A DNA stretch of 64,000 bases from Mogibacterium sp. (GTDB taxonomy: Bacteria; Bacillota; Clostridia; Peptostreptococcales; Anaerovoracaceae), in the NCBI GenBank assembly GCA_012840975.1, contig DUVP01000032.1:124001-188000 (forward strand), given 5' to 3'. The notes under the pieces were generated by a model, which saw only the letters and a program-made list of their open reading frames with translations, was not told where the DNA came from and ran no database searches. Position 1 is the stretch's first letter. Every line of letters starts with the position of its first letter. The translations under genes and the position numbers were made by a program. This document shows positions 25,882 through 34,544 of the stretch, in pieces.

Positions 25882-26628
25882 CTACCAGAGCAGTTCTTCT
25901 TTTTTGAGAACAGGACCTTCTTTACATATGCGTTTGTAGCCTGATACAGTCTTACAACTGCATCCCATGCAAACTCCGAAACCGCAGCCCATCCTCTCTT
26001 CAAAACTCAGCTGTCCGCTAGTCTTTGTAACATTATATACCGCTTTGAGCATAGGTTCAGGACCGCAGGTATAAAAATATGTATATCCGCAATCTTCACC
26101 TTTAAGCTCCTTAAGAGCATCTGTAACAAAGCCTTTTTTGCCCACACTCCCATCAAGTGTTGCCACTATAACCTCACAGCCGAGATCCTTAAATTCATCC
26201 ACATAATATATCTCATCACTTGCATTGTATCCTAAGACAGCCGTTACTTTTTTGCCATCTGCAATCAGTTTCTTTGCAGCAAGATAAAGCGGAGGTATAC
26301 CGACGCCACCCCCTATAAGCACAGGTCTTTCTCCTGAAAGTGAAAGGTCGTAACCGTTTCCGAGACCGGTAAGAACATCGAGTTTTTTGCCTATAGAAAA
26401 TTGCGTCATTTCCTCGGTTCCCTGCCCAAGAACTTTGTAAATTATTGTCAGAATATCACCTTCGAGATCGCAAACGCTTATAGGTCTTCTCAGAAAATAT
26501 CCGTCAAGTTTGATATTGACGAATTGACCCGCCGATTTTATATCGGAAGTATCTCCGCTCAACTTCATTCTCCATGTAGTGGTCGTGAGCTGTTTATTCT
26601 CTTGTATCGTAAAAATTGTCTGTTTCAT
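25882..26628 (-). CDS. pyrK: Dihydroorotate dehydrogenase electron transfer subunit
   Basis: 248 aa. The N-terminal FAD-binding barrel (FVNIKLDGYFLRRPISVCD) is followed by the NAD-binding fold (GGGVGIPPLYLAAKKL) and a C-terminal 2Fe-2S motif MGCGFGVCMGCSCKT plus RICKEGP. It passes electrons from PyrD to NAD. It lies 2 nt after carB and 18 nt before pyrD. Confidence 0.95.
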   Translation of the reverse strand: MKQTIFTIQENKQLTTTTWRMKLSGDTSDIKSAGQFVNIKLDGYFLRRPISVCDLEGDILTIIYKVLGQGTEEMTQFSIGKKLDVLTGLGNGYDLSLSGERPVLIGGGVGIPPLYLAAKKLIADGKKVTAVLGYNASDEIYYVDEFKDLGCEVIVATLDGSVGKKGFVTDALKELKGEDCGYTYFYTCGPEPMLKAVYNVTKTSGQLSFEERMGCGFGVCMGCSCKTVSGYKRICKEGPVLKKEELLW

Positions 26629-26630
26629 AT

Positions 26631-29600
26631 TTACGCATCTATGGTTGAAATCGTCTGTGTCGTTTCTTCAAGAACAGCAAGCAGAACATTCACTGTATCA
26701 AGTGAAGTGAATAATGTCGCATTATTCTCGCTTGCACACTGTCTTATCCGGTGTCCGTCGGATTCCTGACTGTTATCTCCTATTTCTTTCGTATTAATAA
26801 TGTATGCTATATGTCCGCTTCTTATAGCATCCAGTATCTCATTTGAACCGTCGCTTATTTTCTTCAGAGATCTCGTTCTTATTCCGTTTTCCTTAAGAAA
26901 GCGTGCAGTTCCCGGAGTTCCTTCTATATTAAACCCCAGATTATAGAATCTTCTGATGAGAGGAAGTGCCTCTTTCTTATCATCGCCTGCAAGAGTTGCA
27001 AGGACGGTTCCGTAATTTCTAAGTTTTGTTCCTGAAGCTATCAGAGCTTTATACAAAGCACGATTGAGCTTGTCGTCATAGCCTATTGCTTCACCCGTGG
27101 ACTTCATTTCCGGCGACAGGTATATATCAAGGCCTTTGATCTTGTTGAAACTGAATACAGGCGCTTTGACATAGAATCTTTTTTTCTCATCAGGATAAAT
27201 ATCAAAGATTCCCTGTTCTTTGAGAGTCCTTCCGAGTATTACCTCTGTCGCAATATCGGCCAGGCTGTAACCTGTTGCCTTCGACAGGAAAGGCACTGTT
27301 CTTGATGACCTCGGATTCACTTCTATTATGTACACTTCATCATTATCATCCACTATAAACTGGACATTGTAAAGTCCTACAATTCCTATTCCAAGACCCA
27401 GTTTCTTTGCATATTGAAGGATAATTCCTTTAACCTTGTCGCTTATAGAAAATGCCGGATATACGGATATTGAGTCTCCCGAATGGATACCTGTTCTCTC
27501 AACAAGCTCCATAATTCCCGGTACAAATACATTTATTCCGTCACAGATAGCATCTATCTCAACCTCTTTGCCCTGTATGTACTTGTCGACCAAAACAGGC
27601 TTGTCTTCGTCTATTTCTACAGCAGTTCTAAGATACAGTCTCAGCTGCTCTTCATCTGCGACTATCTGCATTGCTCTGCCGCCAAGGACGAATGAAGGTC
27701 TGACAAGAACAGGATATCCTATCTCCGCAGCTGTCTTGACACCCTCTTCAATATTGGTAACCGCTTTACCTTTCGGTTGAGGAATACCGAGGTCTGAAAG
27801 CAGCTTTTCAAAGCTGTCTCTGTTCTCCGCTCTTTCTATGGCTTCACAATCCGTACCGATAAGATTTACTCCTCTGTCTTTAAGAGGTTGTGCAAGATTG
27901 ATCGCTGTCTGACCGCCCAAAGTTGCAATGACTCCTTCCGGCTTCTCAAAGTCGATAATTTCCATAACATCCTCAACCGTCAACGGATCAAAATACAATT
28001 TGTCCGCAGTTGTATAATCGGTTGAAACCGTCTCAGGATTATTATTGATTATGATAGCTTCATATCCTTCTCTTCTTATTGTCTGAACGGCATGTACAGT
28101 CGAATAATCGAATTCAACACCCTGACCTATCCTGATAGGTCCCGCTCCGAGAACAATGATTTTCTTCTTATCCGTAACTCTTGACTCGTTTTCACCGTTA
28201 TATGTTGAGTAGAGATAAGGTATATATTCTCCTGTATGCAAAGTGTCGACAACCTTGAATGCCGGAACGATATTGTTGGCTTTTCTCTTATCGTAAACTT
28301 CCGTTTCTGAAAGATTCCAGAGTTCTCCGATATACTTATCGGAAAAACCCGTTTTCTTAGCCGCTTTTAATGTCTTGACATCATTGACCCTCTCCTTAAG
28401 GGTTCTTTCCATATCCACAATATCTTTAAATGCCTGAAGGAATATCTCCGTTATTCCGGTAACCTCCTGAATTTCTTTGATAGTCACACGCCTTCTTATA
28501 AGCTCCGCAATGGCATAAATATTGTCATCTCGCGACTCCGATATATACTCCATCAGTTTGTTCCGAGTCAATCCCGTGAATTTGTCAAGAAAAAGATGGT
28601 AAGCTCCGGTCTCCAGAGATCTGATGGATTTGAGAAAACTCTCCGTAAGGGATTCTCCGATGCCCATAACCTCTCCGGTTGCTTTCATCTGAGTTCCTAA
28701 TATATTCGATGCATCCGTGAATTTGTCAAACGGGAATCTCGGGAACTTTGAAACTATATAGTCAAGTCTCGGCTCAGATGCGGCTGTTCCTCCAGCGACC
28801 TCAATTTCTTCAAGTTTCATTCCTACTGCAATTTTTGCGGTAACCCTTGCGATAGGATATCCCGATGCTTTGGATGCCAAAGCTGAAGACCTCGATACCC
28901 TCGGATTTACTTCTATGAGGTAATATTCACTTGTTGTCGGATTAAGTGCAAACTGCACGTTACATCCACCTTCAATCTTAAGCTCTCTGATAATTTTTAT
29001 AGCCGAATCGTTGAGCATTTTATGATCCTGTTCGCTAAGGGAAAGTATAGGTGCAACGACTATCGAGTCTCCCGTATGAACACCTACCGGGTCAACATTC
29101 TCCATTCCGCAGATTGTTATCGCATTATCCGCACTGTCCCTCATAACCTCAAATTCGATTTCTTTATAGCCTTTTACAGACTTCTCTATGAGAACCTGAT
29201 GAACAGGCGAAAGGCTGAACGCTTTTAATGCAATATCTTCAAGTTCTTTATCGTTATTGGCAAAGCCGCCGCCGGTTCCACCAAGGGTGAATGCCGGCCT
29301 CAATACAACCGGATATCCTATTTCATTCGCAGCTTTTTTTGCCTCTTCAATATTGTATGTTATCTCACTTGGAATGACAGGCTCTCCTATGGACTCACAC
29401 ATTTCTTTGAACATTTCTCTGTCTTCCGCTCTTTCTATCGACTCACTTGAAGTTCCGAGAAGTTCCGCACGGCACTCTTTAAGGACACCTTTTTTTTCGA
29501 GTTGCATAGCCAAATTAAGCCCGGTCTGTCCGCCTATTCCCGGCAAAATCGCATCCGGTCTTTCGTATCTTAAAATTTTTGCAACATATTCCAATGTCAA

Positions 29601-29801
29601 AGGTTCCATATAAACCTTATCGGCAATGGTCGTGTCTGTCATTATGGTTGCCGGATTTGAATTACAAAGTATAACCTTGTATCCTTCTTCTTTCAATGCG
29701 AGGCAGGCCTGTGTCCCCGCATAGTCAAATTCAGCAGCCTGTCCGATAACGATCGGGCCCGAGCCAATAATAAGTACTTTCTTTATGTCTTCTCTCTTTG
29801 C
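26631..29801 (-). CDS. carB: Carbamoyl-phosphate synthase large subunit
   Basis: 1056 aa from the ATG at 29801. The track adds 14 upstream codons that overlap pyrC, but the GAGGGAG site and the conserved MAKREDIKKVLIIGSGPIVIG support the shorter start. It contains two homologous ATP-grasp synthetase halves (NPRVSRSSALASKASG and NPRSSRTVPFLSKATG) and a C-terminal MGS-like allosteric domain with KEIGDNSQESDGHRIRQ. It makes carbamoyl phosphate for PyrB. The glutaminase subunit carA is not next to it or anywhere in the window. Confidence 0.95.
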   Translation of the reverse strand, partial: AKREDIKKVLIIGSGPIVIGQAAEFDYAGTQACLALKEEGYKVILCNSNPATIMTDTTIADKVYMEPLTLEYVAKILRYERPDAILPGIGGQTGLNLAMQLEKKGVLKECRAELLGTSSESIERAEDREMFKEMCESIGEPVIPSEITYNIEEAKKAANEIGYPVVLRPAFTLGGTGGGFANNDKELEDIALKAFSLSPVHQVLIEKSVKGYKEIEFEVMRDSADNAITICGMENVDPVGVHTGDSIVVAPILSLSEQDHKMLNDSAIKIIRELKIEGGCNVQFALNPTTSEYYLIEVNPRVSRSSALASKASGYPIARVTAKIAVGMKLEEIEVAGGTAASEPRLDYIVSKFPRFPFDKFTDASNILGTQMKATGEVMGIGESLTESFLKSIRSLETGAYHLFLDKFTGLTRNKLMEYISESRDDNIYAIAELIRRRVTIKEIQEVTGITEIFLQAFKDIVDMERTLKERVNDVKTLKAAKKTGFSDKYIGELWNLSETEVYDKRKANNIVPAFKVVDTLHTGEYIPYLYSTYNGENESRVTDKKKIIVLGAGPIRIGQGVEFDYSTVHAVQTIRREGYEAIIINNNPETVSTDYTTADKLYFDPLTVEDVMEIIDFEKPEGVIATLGGQTAINLAQPLKDRGVNLIGTDCEAIERAENRDSFEKLLSDLGIPQPKGKAVTNIEEGVKTAAEIGYPVLVRPSFVLGGRAMQIVADEEQLRLYLRTAVEIDEDKPVLVDKYIQGKEVEIDAICDGINVFVPGIMELVERTGIHSGDSISVYPAFSISDKVKGIILQYAKKLGLGIGIVGLYNVQFIVDDNDEVYIIEVNPRSSRTVPFLSKATGYSLADIATEVILGRTLKEQGIFDIYPDEKKRFYVKAPVFSFNKIKGLDIYLSPEMKSTGEAIGYDDKLNRALYKALIASGTKLRNYGTVLATLAGDDKKEALPLIRRFYNLGFNIEGTPGTARFLKENGIRTRSLKKISDGSNEILDAIRSGHIAYIINTKEIGDNSQESDGHRIRQCASENNATLFTSLDTVNVLLAVLEETTQTISTIDA

Positions 29802-29817
29802 CATATCTGCTCCCTCT

Positions 29818-31017
29818 TTATCTGTATGCTTCTTTGCCGTCACATACTGTCAAATAGTTCTTGCCATAAACCTTCCATCCTGCAAACGGCGTCGCCTTTC
29901 CCTTGGACAGAAACTCTTCAGGATCAACAGTCCATTCTTCGCTAAGATCCCAAACGGAATAATCGTTTCCGAGAGGAATATTGAATCTTCTTCTCGGATT
30001 ATATACCATGAGTTCCAGAAGTCTTTCCATGGATATGATCCCTGCCTTAACAAGATATGTATATGCGATAGGGAAAGCTGTTTCTATACCTACTATTCCG
30101 AAAGCGGATTTTTCAAGTCCTCTCGATTTCTCCTCTGCTGAATGAGGTGCATGGTCGGTCGCAAGACAGTCTATCGTTCCATCCTTAAGACCTTCTATCA
30201 GTGCCTCCCTGTCCGATGCGTCTCTGATCGGTGGATTCATCTTCCATCTTCCGTCCTCTTCAAGCATGCTGTCATCAAGCAAAAGATAATGCAAAGCTGT
30301 CTCGCAGGTCACATCTATGCCTTCCTGTTTCGCCTTTCTTATTATGTCGACCGTCTCTTTACATGAAATATGACAGACATGATAAGAGCATTTTGTTTCA
30401 GCTACTAACCGCACATCTCTCTCGACCTGTTTCCATTCGGACTCTGAGCATATGCCTTTGTGTCCATGCTCCGCAGCATATTTACCGTCATGAATATATC
30501 CACCTTTAAGCAGGCTGTTGTCTTCGCAGTGAGCAACTATTATCTTATCGAGTGACTTTGCCTTGAGCATCGCCTCTCTCATCATATCTTCAGACTGTAC
30601 ACCGTGACCGTCATCGGAAAAAGCGATACATTTATCAGCCAGTGCCTCAAGGTCTGCAAGCTCTTTACCCGACTGATCTATTGTGATTGCTGCATAAGGA
30701 TATACAAATATATTTGCATCTTTATTTATTATCCTCTGTTGAAGCCGAAGGTTCTCTACCGAGTCTGATACGGGATTAAGATTCGGCATTGTGCATACGG
30801 AAGTAAATCCGCCGCGAGCAGCCGCTTTGGTTCCCGTTGCAATGGTTTCTTTATAAGAAAAACCCGGTTCTCTGAAATGCACATGCACGTCACAAAAACC
30901 GGGAAGAATGGTGTATTTGGAGGTCGAGTCGATGCCCGCCTCTTTCATTAATGAGATATCGATGGTAGGACTGAATCTCATGCAACCCTTATTTCTTTTG
31001 TCGCTTTTGAAGTCCAT
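29818..31017 (-). CDS. pyrC: Dihydroorotase
   Basis: 399 aa class I dihydroorotase. The metal-binding start of the barrel is PGFCDVHVHFREPGFSYKE near residue 40. Further metal and substrate motifs are VAHCEDNSL near 161, CETALHYLLLDDS near 217 and LATDHAPHSAEEK near 285. It cyclises carbamoyl-aspartate to dihydroorotate. It is the first gene of the pyrimidine operon, with promoter and AGGAG site just upstream. It is slightly shorter than the usual 425 aa because the N-terminal sandwich domain is compact. Confidence 0.94.
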   Translation of the reverse strand: MDFKSDKRNKGCMRFSPTIDISLMKEAGIDSTSKYTILPGFCDVHVHFREPGFSYKETIATGTKAAARGGFTSVCTMPNLNPVSDSVENLRLQQRIINKDANIFVYPYAAITIDQSGKELADLEALADKCIAFSDDGHGVQSEDMMREAMLKAKSLDKIIVAHCEDNSLLKGGYIHDGKYAAEHGHKGICSESEWKQVERDVRLVAETKCSYHVCHISCKETVDIIRKAKQEGIDVTCETALHYLLLDDSMLEEDGRWKMNPPIRDASDREALIEGLKDGTIDCLATDHAPHSAEEKSRGLEKSAFGIVGIETAFPIAYTYLVKAGIISMERLLELMVYNPRRRFNIPLGNDYSVWDLSEEWTVDPEEFLSKGKATPFAGWKVYGKNYLTVCDGKEAYR

Positions 31018-31048
31018 ATATCAAATCTCCTTTCAATTCAACCGATTA

Positions 31049-31078
31049 AATCTACCATATTATTTGAGGCAATGTCAA
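31049..31078 (-). promoter_or_regulatory. Promoter of the pyrimidine operon
   Basis: On the minus strand -35 TTGACA and -10 TAGATT are separated by 18 bp, with the start point predicted about 25 nt before the pyrC ATG. The leader is too short for a PyrR antiterminator/attenuator structure, so UTP-dependent attenuation of the Bacillus kind is not visible here. Confidence 0.65.
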
Positions 31079-31118
31079 ATGAGATTTTGGTATTTAACAA
31101 TCCTACTCCGAATATATT

Positions 31119-31598
31119 TTAATTTTTGCTGAGAAGGGTGCGCATAATCAACCTTGTCACTTCATATGCAGCTTCACATTCGCTTTTTCGCGATCCGGCA
31201 ACATTGAGTGTTATTTCCGATGGTAATGATTCAAGCCAATCCTGAATTTTGGTAATTTCATCAGGATCTGAAACAATAAGATATGGTCGTCCGTATTCCT
31301 GTGCCATTCGTTCCGTAAACACTGTTCCCCGGGACGTGTGAATTCCGCAAGGCGCTATTATGATAGTGGCATCGGAATCGCGAACATTCCACTCTGTTCT
31401 TTGCTCGACTTCACTATTAGGGGTCTCTCTTAATTCCGGATAATCAATCAAAAGCCCCGGAGCTTCAGGGTAGTCTTCTGCCCACCCATATTTCGGACAC
31501 CATCCGCAAATTGTAACACTGTTAGCTCTTGCCTCATCAAGTGCGGCTCTGTCCGAGCCTGATTGTCCGCCGCTGCAAATCTTTGCTATTTTGCTCAT
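31119..31598 (-). CDS. Putative molybdenum carrier-like protein (Rossmann/LOG-like)
   Basis: 159 aa. KICSGGQSGSDRAALDEA and TICGWCPKYGWAEDYP match the N-terminal nucleotide-binding signature of the family described as putative molybdenum carrier (MoCo_carrier), and IIAPCGIHTSRGTVFTERMA is a second conserved strand. Structurally these relate to the SLOG/lysine-decarboxylase-like fold. No molybdenum genes are nearby, so the ligand is uncertain; a nucleotide-derived ligand is equally possible. It lies 25 nt after the DNA glycosylase gene. Confidence 0.75.
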   Translation of the reverse strand: MSKIAKICSGGQSGSDRAALDEARANSVTICGWCPKYGWAEDYPEAPGLLIDYPELRETPNSEVEQRTEWNVRDSDATIIIAPCGIHTSRGTVFTERMAQEYGRPYLIVSDPDEITKIQDWLESLPSEITLNVAGSRKSECEAAYEVTRLIMRTLLSKN

Positions 31599-31623
31599 AA
31601 CTTTCCTCTTAAGGTTTTTAGAA

Positions 31624-32118
31624 TCAAAACTTTCTGATTATTTTCCACTGTTCATACAAATCATCAATAGAATATCTTGCATTGGCCGGACTGGTAGAGG
31701 GTAGCTGAACAGCTTTAAATCCTGTTTTCCGCTCCTGATATTTCTGATAATAGCGATAAGAAGTACCGCCGTTACAGAAAACCTGCTTTATATCGGCCTC
31801 TTGAAAAATAGGGCTTAAATCTGAAGGAACTGCATTTTGAATACTCGCATCACTTGAGCCGATGATATCACATTGATAAATGACGTCGTAAACGGCAATA
31901 TAGTGCTGCAAAAGAAAGGCTCTTCTTTCTTCAATATCCGTACTCAGCTTCACACTGAAAATCCTCTCAAGCAAAGGCCAGAAACGATTCTGAGCATGTC
32001 CATAAAAGAAGCCGTATTCTCTGGTTTTGACAGAGGGAAAGGATCCCAAAACCAAAATTCTTGAATCGGCTTGAAAAAGAGGCCTGAGCGGATGAATAAT
32101 AGTTTGATGTCTGGTCAT
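31624..32118 (-). CDS. DNA-deoxyinosine (hypoxanthine) glycosylase, uracil-DNA glycosylase superfamily
   Basis: 164 aa. The N-terminal motif ILVLGSFPSVKTREYGFFYGHAQNRFWP and the C-terminal LPSTSPANARYS are the two active-site motifs of the UDG-superfamily branch acting on deoxyinosine. NGGTSYRYY lies between them. It removes deaminated bases in base-excision repair. It precedes the molybdenum carrier-like gene, with which it may be co-transcribed. Confidence 0.85.
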   Translation of the reverse strand: MTRHQTIIHPLRPLFQADSRILVLGSFPSVKTREYGFFYGHAQNRFWPLLERIFSVKLSTDIEERRAFLLQHYIAVYDVIYQCDIIGSSDASIQNAVPSDLSPIFQEADIKQVFCNGGTSYRYYQKYQERKTGFKAVQLPSTSPANARYSIDDLYEQWKIIRKF

Positions 32119-32158
32119 TTTTCACTCTTATCTGTTCAATTTTATAATTGATAAATAA

Positions 32159-32188
32159 AAATCAGAACTACTGCAAGTGTTCTGATTT
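32159..32188 (-). terminator. Terminator of the tRNA-Ala gene
   Basis: A perfect 10-bp stem AAATCAGAAC/GTTCTGATTT with a 10-nt loop. On the minus strand it lies directly after the tRNA and is followed by TTTATTTAT. Confidence 0.8.
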
Positions 32189-32196
32189 AGCTTGTA

Positions 32197-32272
32197 TGGT
32201 GGAGCATATGGGGCTCGAACCCATGACCTTCTGACTGCCAGTCAAACGCGCTCCCAGCTGCGCCAATGCCCC
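32197..32272 (-). tRNA. tRNA-Ala (anticodon GGC)
   Basis: 76 nt with CCA encoded. Acceptor stem GGGGCAT/ATGCTCC (one G-T pair), D-arm GCGC...GCGC, anticodon arm TTTGA-CTGGCAG-TCAGA giving anticodon GGC, and T-arm with GGTTCGAGCC. It reads GCC and GCU. It is a stand-alone gene followed by its own terminator. Confidence 0.95.
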
Positions 32273-32360
32273 GGAGTTTTCAACGGTTTCACTTGATTTT
32301 CCCTTTTTCAACTCGTTTGACTTTAAATTTAACTCACTTGACTAATAATAACACAGAAAT

Positions 32361-32391
32361 AAAAAAAGAGAAGGTTTTTTACCTCCTCTTT
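32361..32391 (-). terminator. Terminator after thiamine pyrophosphokinase
   Basis: On the minus strand AAAGAGGAGG/CCTTCTCTTT (one G-T pair) with a 7-nt loop is followed by TTTT. It lies 60 nt past the stop of the thiamine gene. Confidence 0.75.
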
Positions 32392-32450
32392 CTATTTATT
32401 CTTTAATTTCCGGTAGTGCAGTATCTGAATTTTCACTTGAGTGTTCGTCT

Positions 32451-33077
32451 CTATACTCTGTCTTTTACTAAGAGTAAACGTCCTTCTCCGACTTCTATTT
32501 CAGCTGTCTTCCCGGGGATCACTTCGTTGCTGACGCCATACTGGTAATCACAATTTATCTCAGCATCATAAAGTTCGAATTTGGCATTTCTGATATTTAT
32601 GCCTTTCGCATGCCCGCTTATATTTAACAGCGAAAAGAAAGGATAACTGTCGTCAACATAGGTTTTATCTTTGGCTATTATTTCAAGCTCGGAATAGTTG
32701 TCTATAATCTTAGCTTTCTTATTTGCTGCATCAAGCATAAGAAGTATTGATATATTGCTTATTGTATGATCGATCCTGCCGCCGATAACTCCTATCAAAA
32801 GGAAGACCTCAAAACCTCTTCTGATTCCTTCTTTTGCCGCAAACACGGTATCCGTATCGTCTTTCGCAATAGGTAAAACTATAGTTTCAATGTCGTCAGA
32901 CGGCTTTTCATAAGAATCAAAATCTCCGACTATGAGATTTGGCTCAACACCAAGCTTTGCTCTGTGTCTAAGACCGCTATCACAAAATATAAAGTAGTCC
33001 TGTTCACAAAGTTCGTTTTTTATAAAATCATAATTTTCTATTTCAGCTCCGCCGACTATTACGCATCTTTTATACAT
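32451..33077 (-). CDS. Thiamine diphosphokinase
   Basis: 208 aa. NLIVGDFDSYEKP near residue 50, KDDTDTVFAAKEGIRRG near 78 and GVIGGRIDHTISNISIL near 97 are the conserved catalytic and substrate-binding motifs of thiamin pyrophosphokinase (first domain). A C-terminal beta domain binds thiamine. It converts thiamine to the cofactor TPP. It is a single gene, divergent from the rubredoxin-like gene. Confidence 0.92.
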   Translation of the reverse strand: MYKRCVIVGGAEIENYDFIKNELCEQDYFIFCDSGLRHRAKLGVEPNLIVGDFDSYEKPSDDIETIVLPIAKDDTDTVFAAKEGIRRGFEVFLLIGVIGGRIDHTISNISILLMLDAANKKAKIIDNYSELEIIAKDKTYVDDSYPFFSLLNISGHAKGINIRNAKFELYDAEINCDYQYGVSNEVIPGKTAEIEVGEGRLLLVKDRV

Positions 33078-33281
33078 ATGTCTTATTAGCCTCTTTCTCG
33101 TTAAATCGGATAATCGGATTCTTTCATAGCATTATATTATAGCTATGCTGTTTTGTGTATACCCAAAAATCACCATCAAGCCAACACTTTTATAACAATC
33201 ATTTTTTCATTTTACTATGGTATAAATTATAAGAGATGTTATCATATTGATATATATATTAATTTTACAAGGAGGTGCACA

Positions 33282-33920
33282 TTGAAATACAGATGTAATA
33301 TTTGCGGATATTTATATGATGACAGCAGACAGGAAGTTCCTTTTAATGAGCTGCCGGACAGCTGGACCTGCCCTCTATGTATGGCCTCAAAGAGTCAATT
33401 TACTCTTCTGGAAGAAAAGAAGGAAGAGAAACCTGCCGAGCCTGTTTCAATAGATGAGGATGCCTTTGAATTGTCGGCAGGTCAGTTATCCGCTCTTTTC
33501 TCCAACTTGGCAAGAGGTGCCGAAAAACAGTACATACCTGCCGCTCAGAAAGAATTTACGGTTCTCAGCGAGTGGTTCTTAAAAGCTGCACAGGATAATT
33601 CTCCTGCAAGCATTGAAGATTTAGCAGAGTATCTGAGTAATGACATTAACAAGGGCTATAAAGATATTGACAGCATTGCTACTGCAGATTCGGATCGCGG
33701 TGCCTTAAGGGTTAATGTCTGGGGCGATAAAGTCACTCGTATGTTAAGTAATCTGCTTGAAAGGTATCAATCCGAAGGCGAAGACTTCCTGCTAAATACG
33801 GAAGTCTGGGTTTGTACAGCTTGCGGTTTTATTTATCCCGGTGATGAACCACCGCAGATTTGTCCGGTCTGCAAGGTTCAGGACTGGAAGTTTGAAAAAC
33901 AGGAAAGGAGGAAAGCTTAA
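33282..33920 (+). CDS. Protein with two rubredoxin-like domains flanking a helical domain
   Basis: 212 aa from a TTG start, chosen because GGAGGTG lies 4 nt upstream and the longer ATG form in the track has a non-conserved, Cys-poor start. Residues 3-27 are a rubredoxin-like site (CNICGYLYDD, CPLC). A long helical region (about 45-165) follows, and residues 175-205 form a second rubredoxin-type site CTACGFIYPGDEPPQICPVC. The helical part resembles a rubrerythrin-like bundle in length, but I do not see paired E-x-x-H ligands. It overlaps the ferredoxin gene by one base. It is likely an electron carrier or peroxide-reducing protein; the exact function is unknown. Confidence 0.82.
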   Translation: MKYRCNICGYLYDDSRQEVPFNELPDSWTCPLCMASKSQFTLLEEKKEEKPAEPVSIDEDAFELSAGQLSALFSNLARGAEKQYIPAAQKEFTVLSEWFLKAAQDNSPASIEDLAEYLSNDINKGYKDIDSIATADSDRGALRVNVWGDKVTRMLSNLLERYQSEGEDFLLNTEVWVCTACGFIYPGDEPPQICPVCKVQDWKFEKQERRKA

Positions 33921-34423
33921 TGAAGAGTTACGCAGTACGTAATTTAAGGCTTTGTACAAAGGATTGCCTTTGCCTCTATGTCTGTCCTACAGGGGCAACC
34001 GATACGGAAGACAGTATCATCGATGTGGATAAGTGCACAGGATGCGGAGTATGTGCTGAATCCTGTCCGAGCGGAGCAATTACTATGATGCCTCTGCAGC
34101 TACCTCCTCAGCAACATAAGACGGAAAAAGTTACGGCAGTTTTGAACCTGATGTCTCAGTCCAAGGCAGAACAGGAAAAAGCAGCTTTGCAAATAGCCAA
34201 AGAAACCGAAAAAGACGGATTGTACAGATTAATGATGGCATTTGCCAGATCCAACAGAATCATGGCTGAAGACCTTCTTAGAGAGGCAGGATATATGTTG
34301 CCTCAAAGCTCAAATGCTCAAGATTTATTAAAATCTCTAATTGACAATCCGCCAAGCCCGGATTTTCCGGTTGAGTCGGCTAAAAAGTTGCTTGAACTGA
34401 TCCCTTGTAACGATTGCAGGTAA
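33920..34423 (+). CDS. 4Fe-4S dicluster ferredoxin-like protein
   Basis: 167 aa. The N-terminal 60 residues hold two cluster motifs: RLCTKDCLCLYVCPTGA, with unusual C-x3-C-x-C-x3-C spacing, and CTGCGVCAESCPSGAI with standard spacing. The rest is a helical domain ending in IPCNDCR, which adds two cysteines. It is translationally coupled (overlap of one base) to the rubredoxin-like gene, so the two probably form an electron-transfer pair. A terminator follows. Confidence 0.85.
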   Translation: MKSYAVRNLRLCTKDCLCLYVCPTGATDTEDSIIDVDKCTGCGVCAESCPSGAITMMPLQLPPQQHKTEKVTAVLNLMSQSKAEQEKAALQIAKETEKDGLYRLMMAFARSNRIMAEDLLREAGYMLPQSSNAQDLLKSLIDNPPSPDFPVESAKKLLELIPCNDCR

Positions 34424-34462
34424 GTCTGCAAACAAGCGAATTTTATACGAAATACGAAAGAA

Positions 34463-34505
34463 AATACGAGGTTTATCCTTTATTGCGGATAAACCCCGTA
34501 TTATT
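34463..34505. terminator. Bidirectional terminator between the ferredoxin gene and tsf
   Basis: A 16-bp stem AATACGAGGTTTATCC/GGATAAACCCCGTATT with one mismatch and an 8-nt loop lies between convergent genes. Confidence 0.85.
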
Positions 34506-34544
34506 TCTTAAATCAACTGAATTTCTGCCTATTTCGAACTTTGA

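Noticed and set aside
31018-31048. PyrR attenuator before pyrC
   Set aside because: The predicted leader is only about 25 nt and contains no alternative hairpins.
33153-33281. Longer N-terminus of the rubredoxin-like protein (start at 33153)
   Set aside because: The added sequence covers an AT-rich promoter-like region and has no conserved features; TTG at 33282 follows GGAGGTG.
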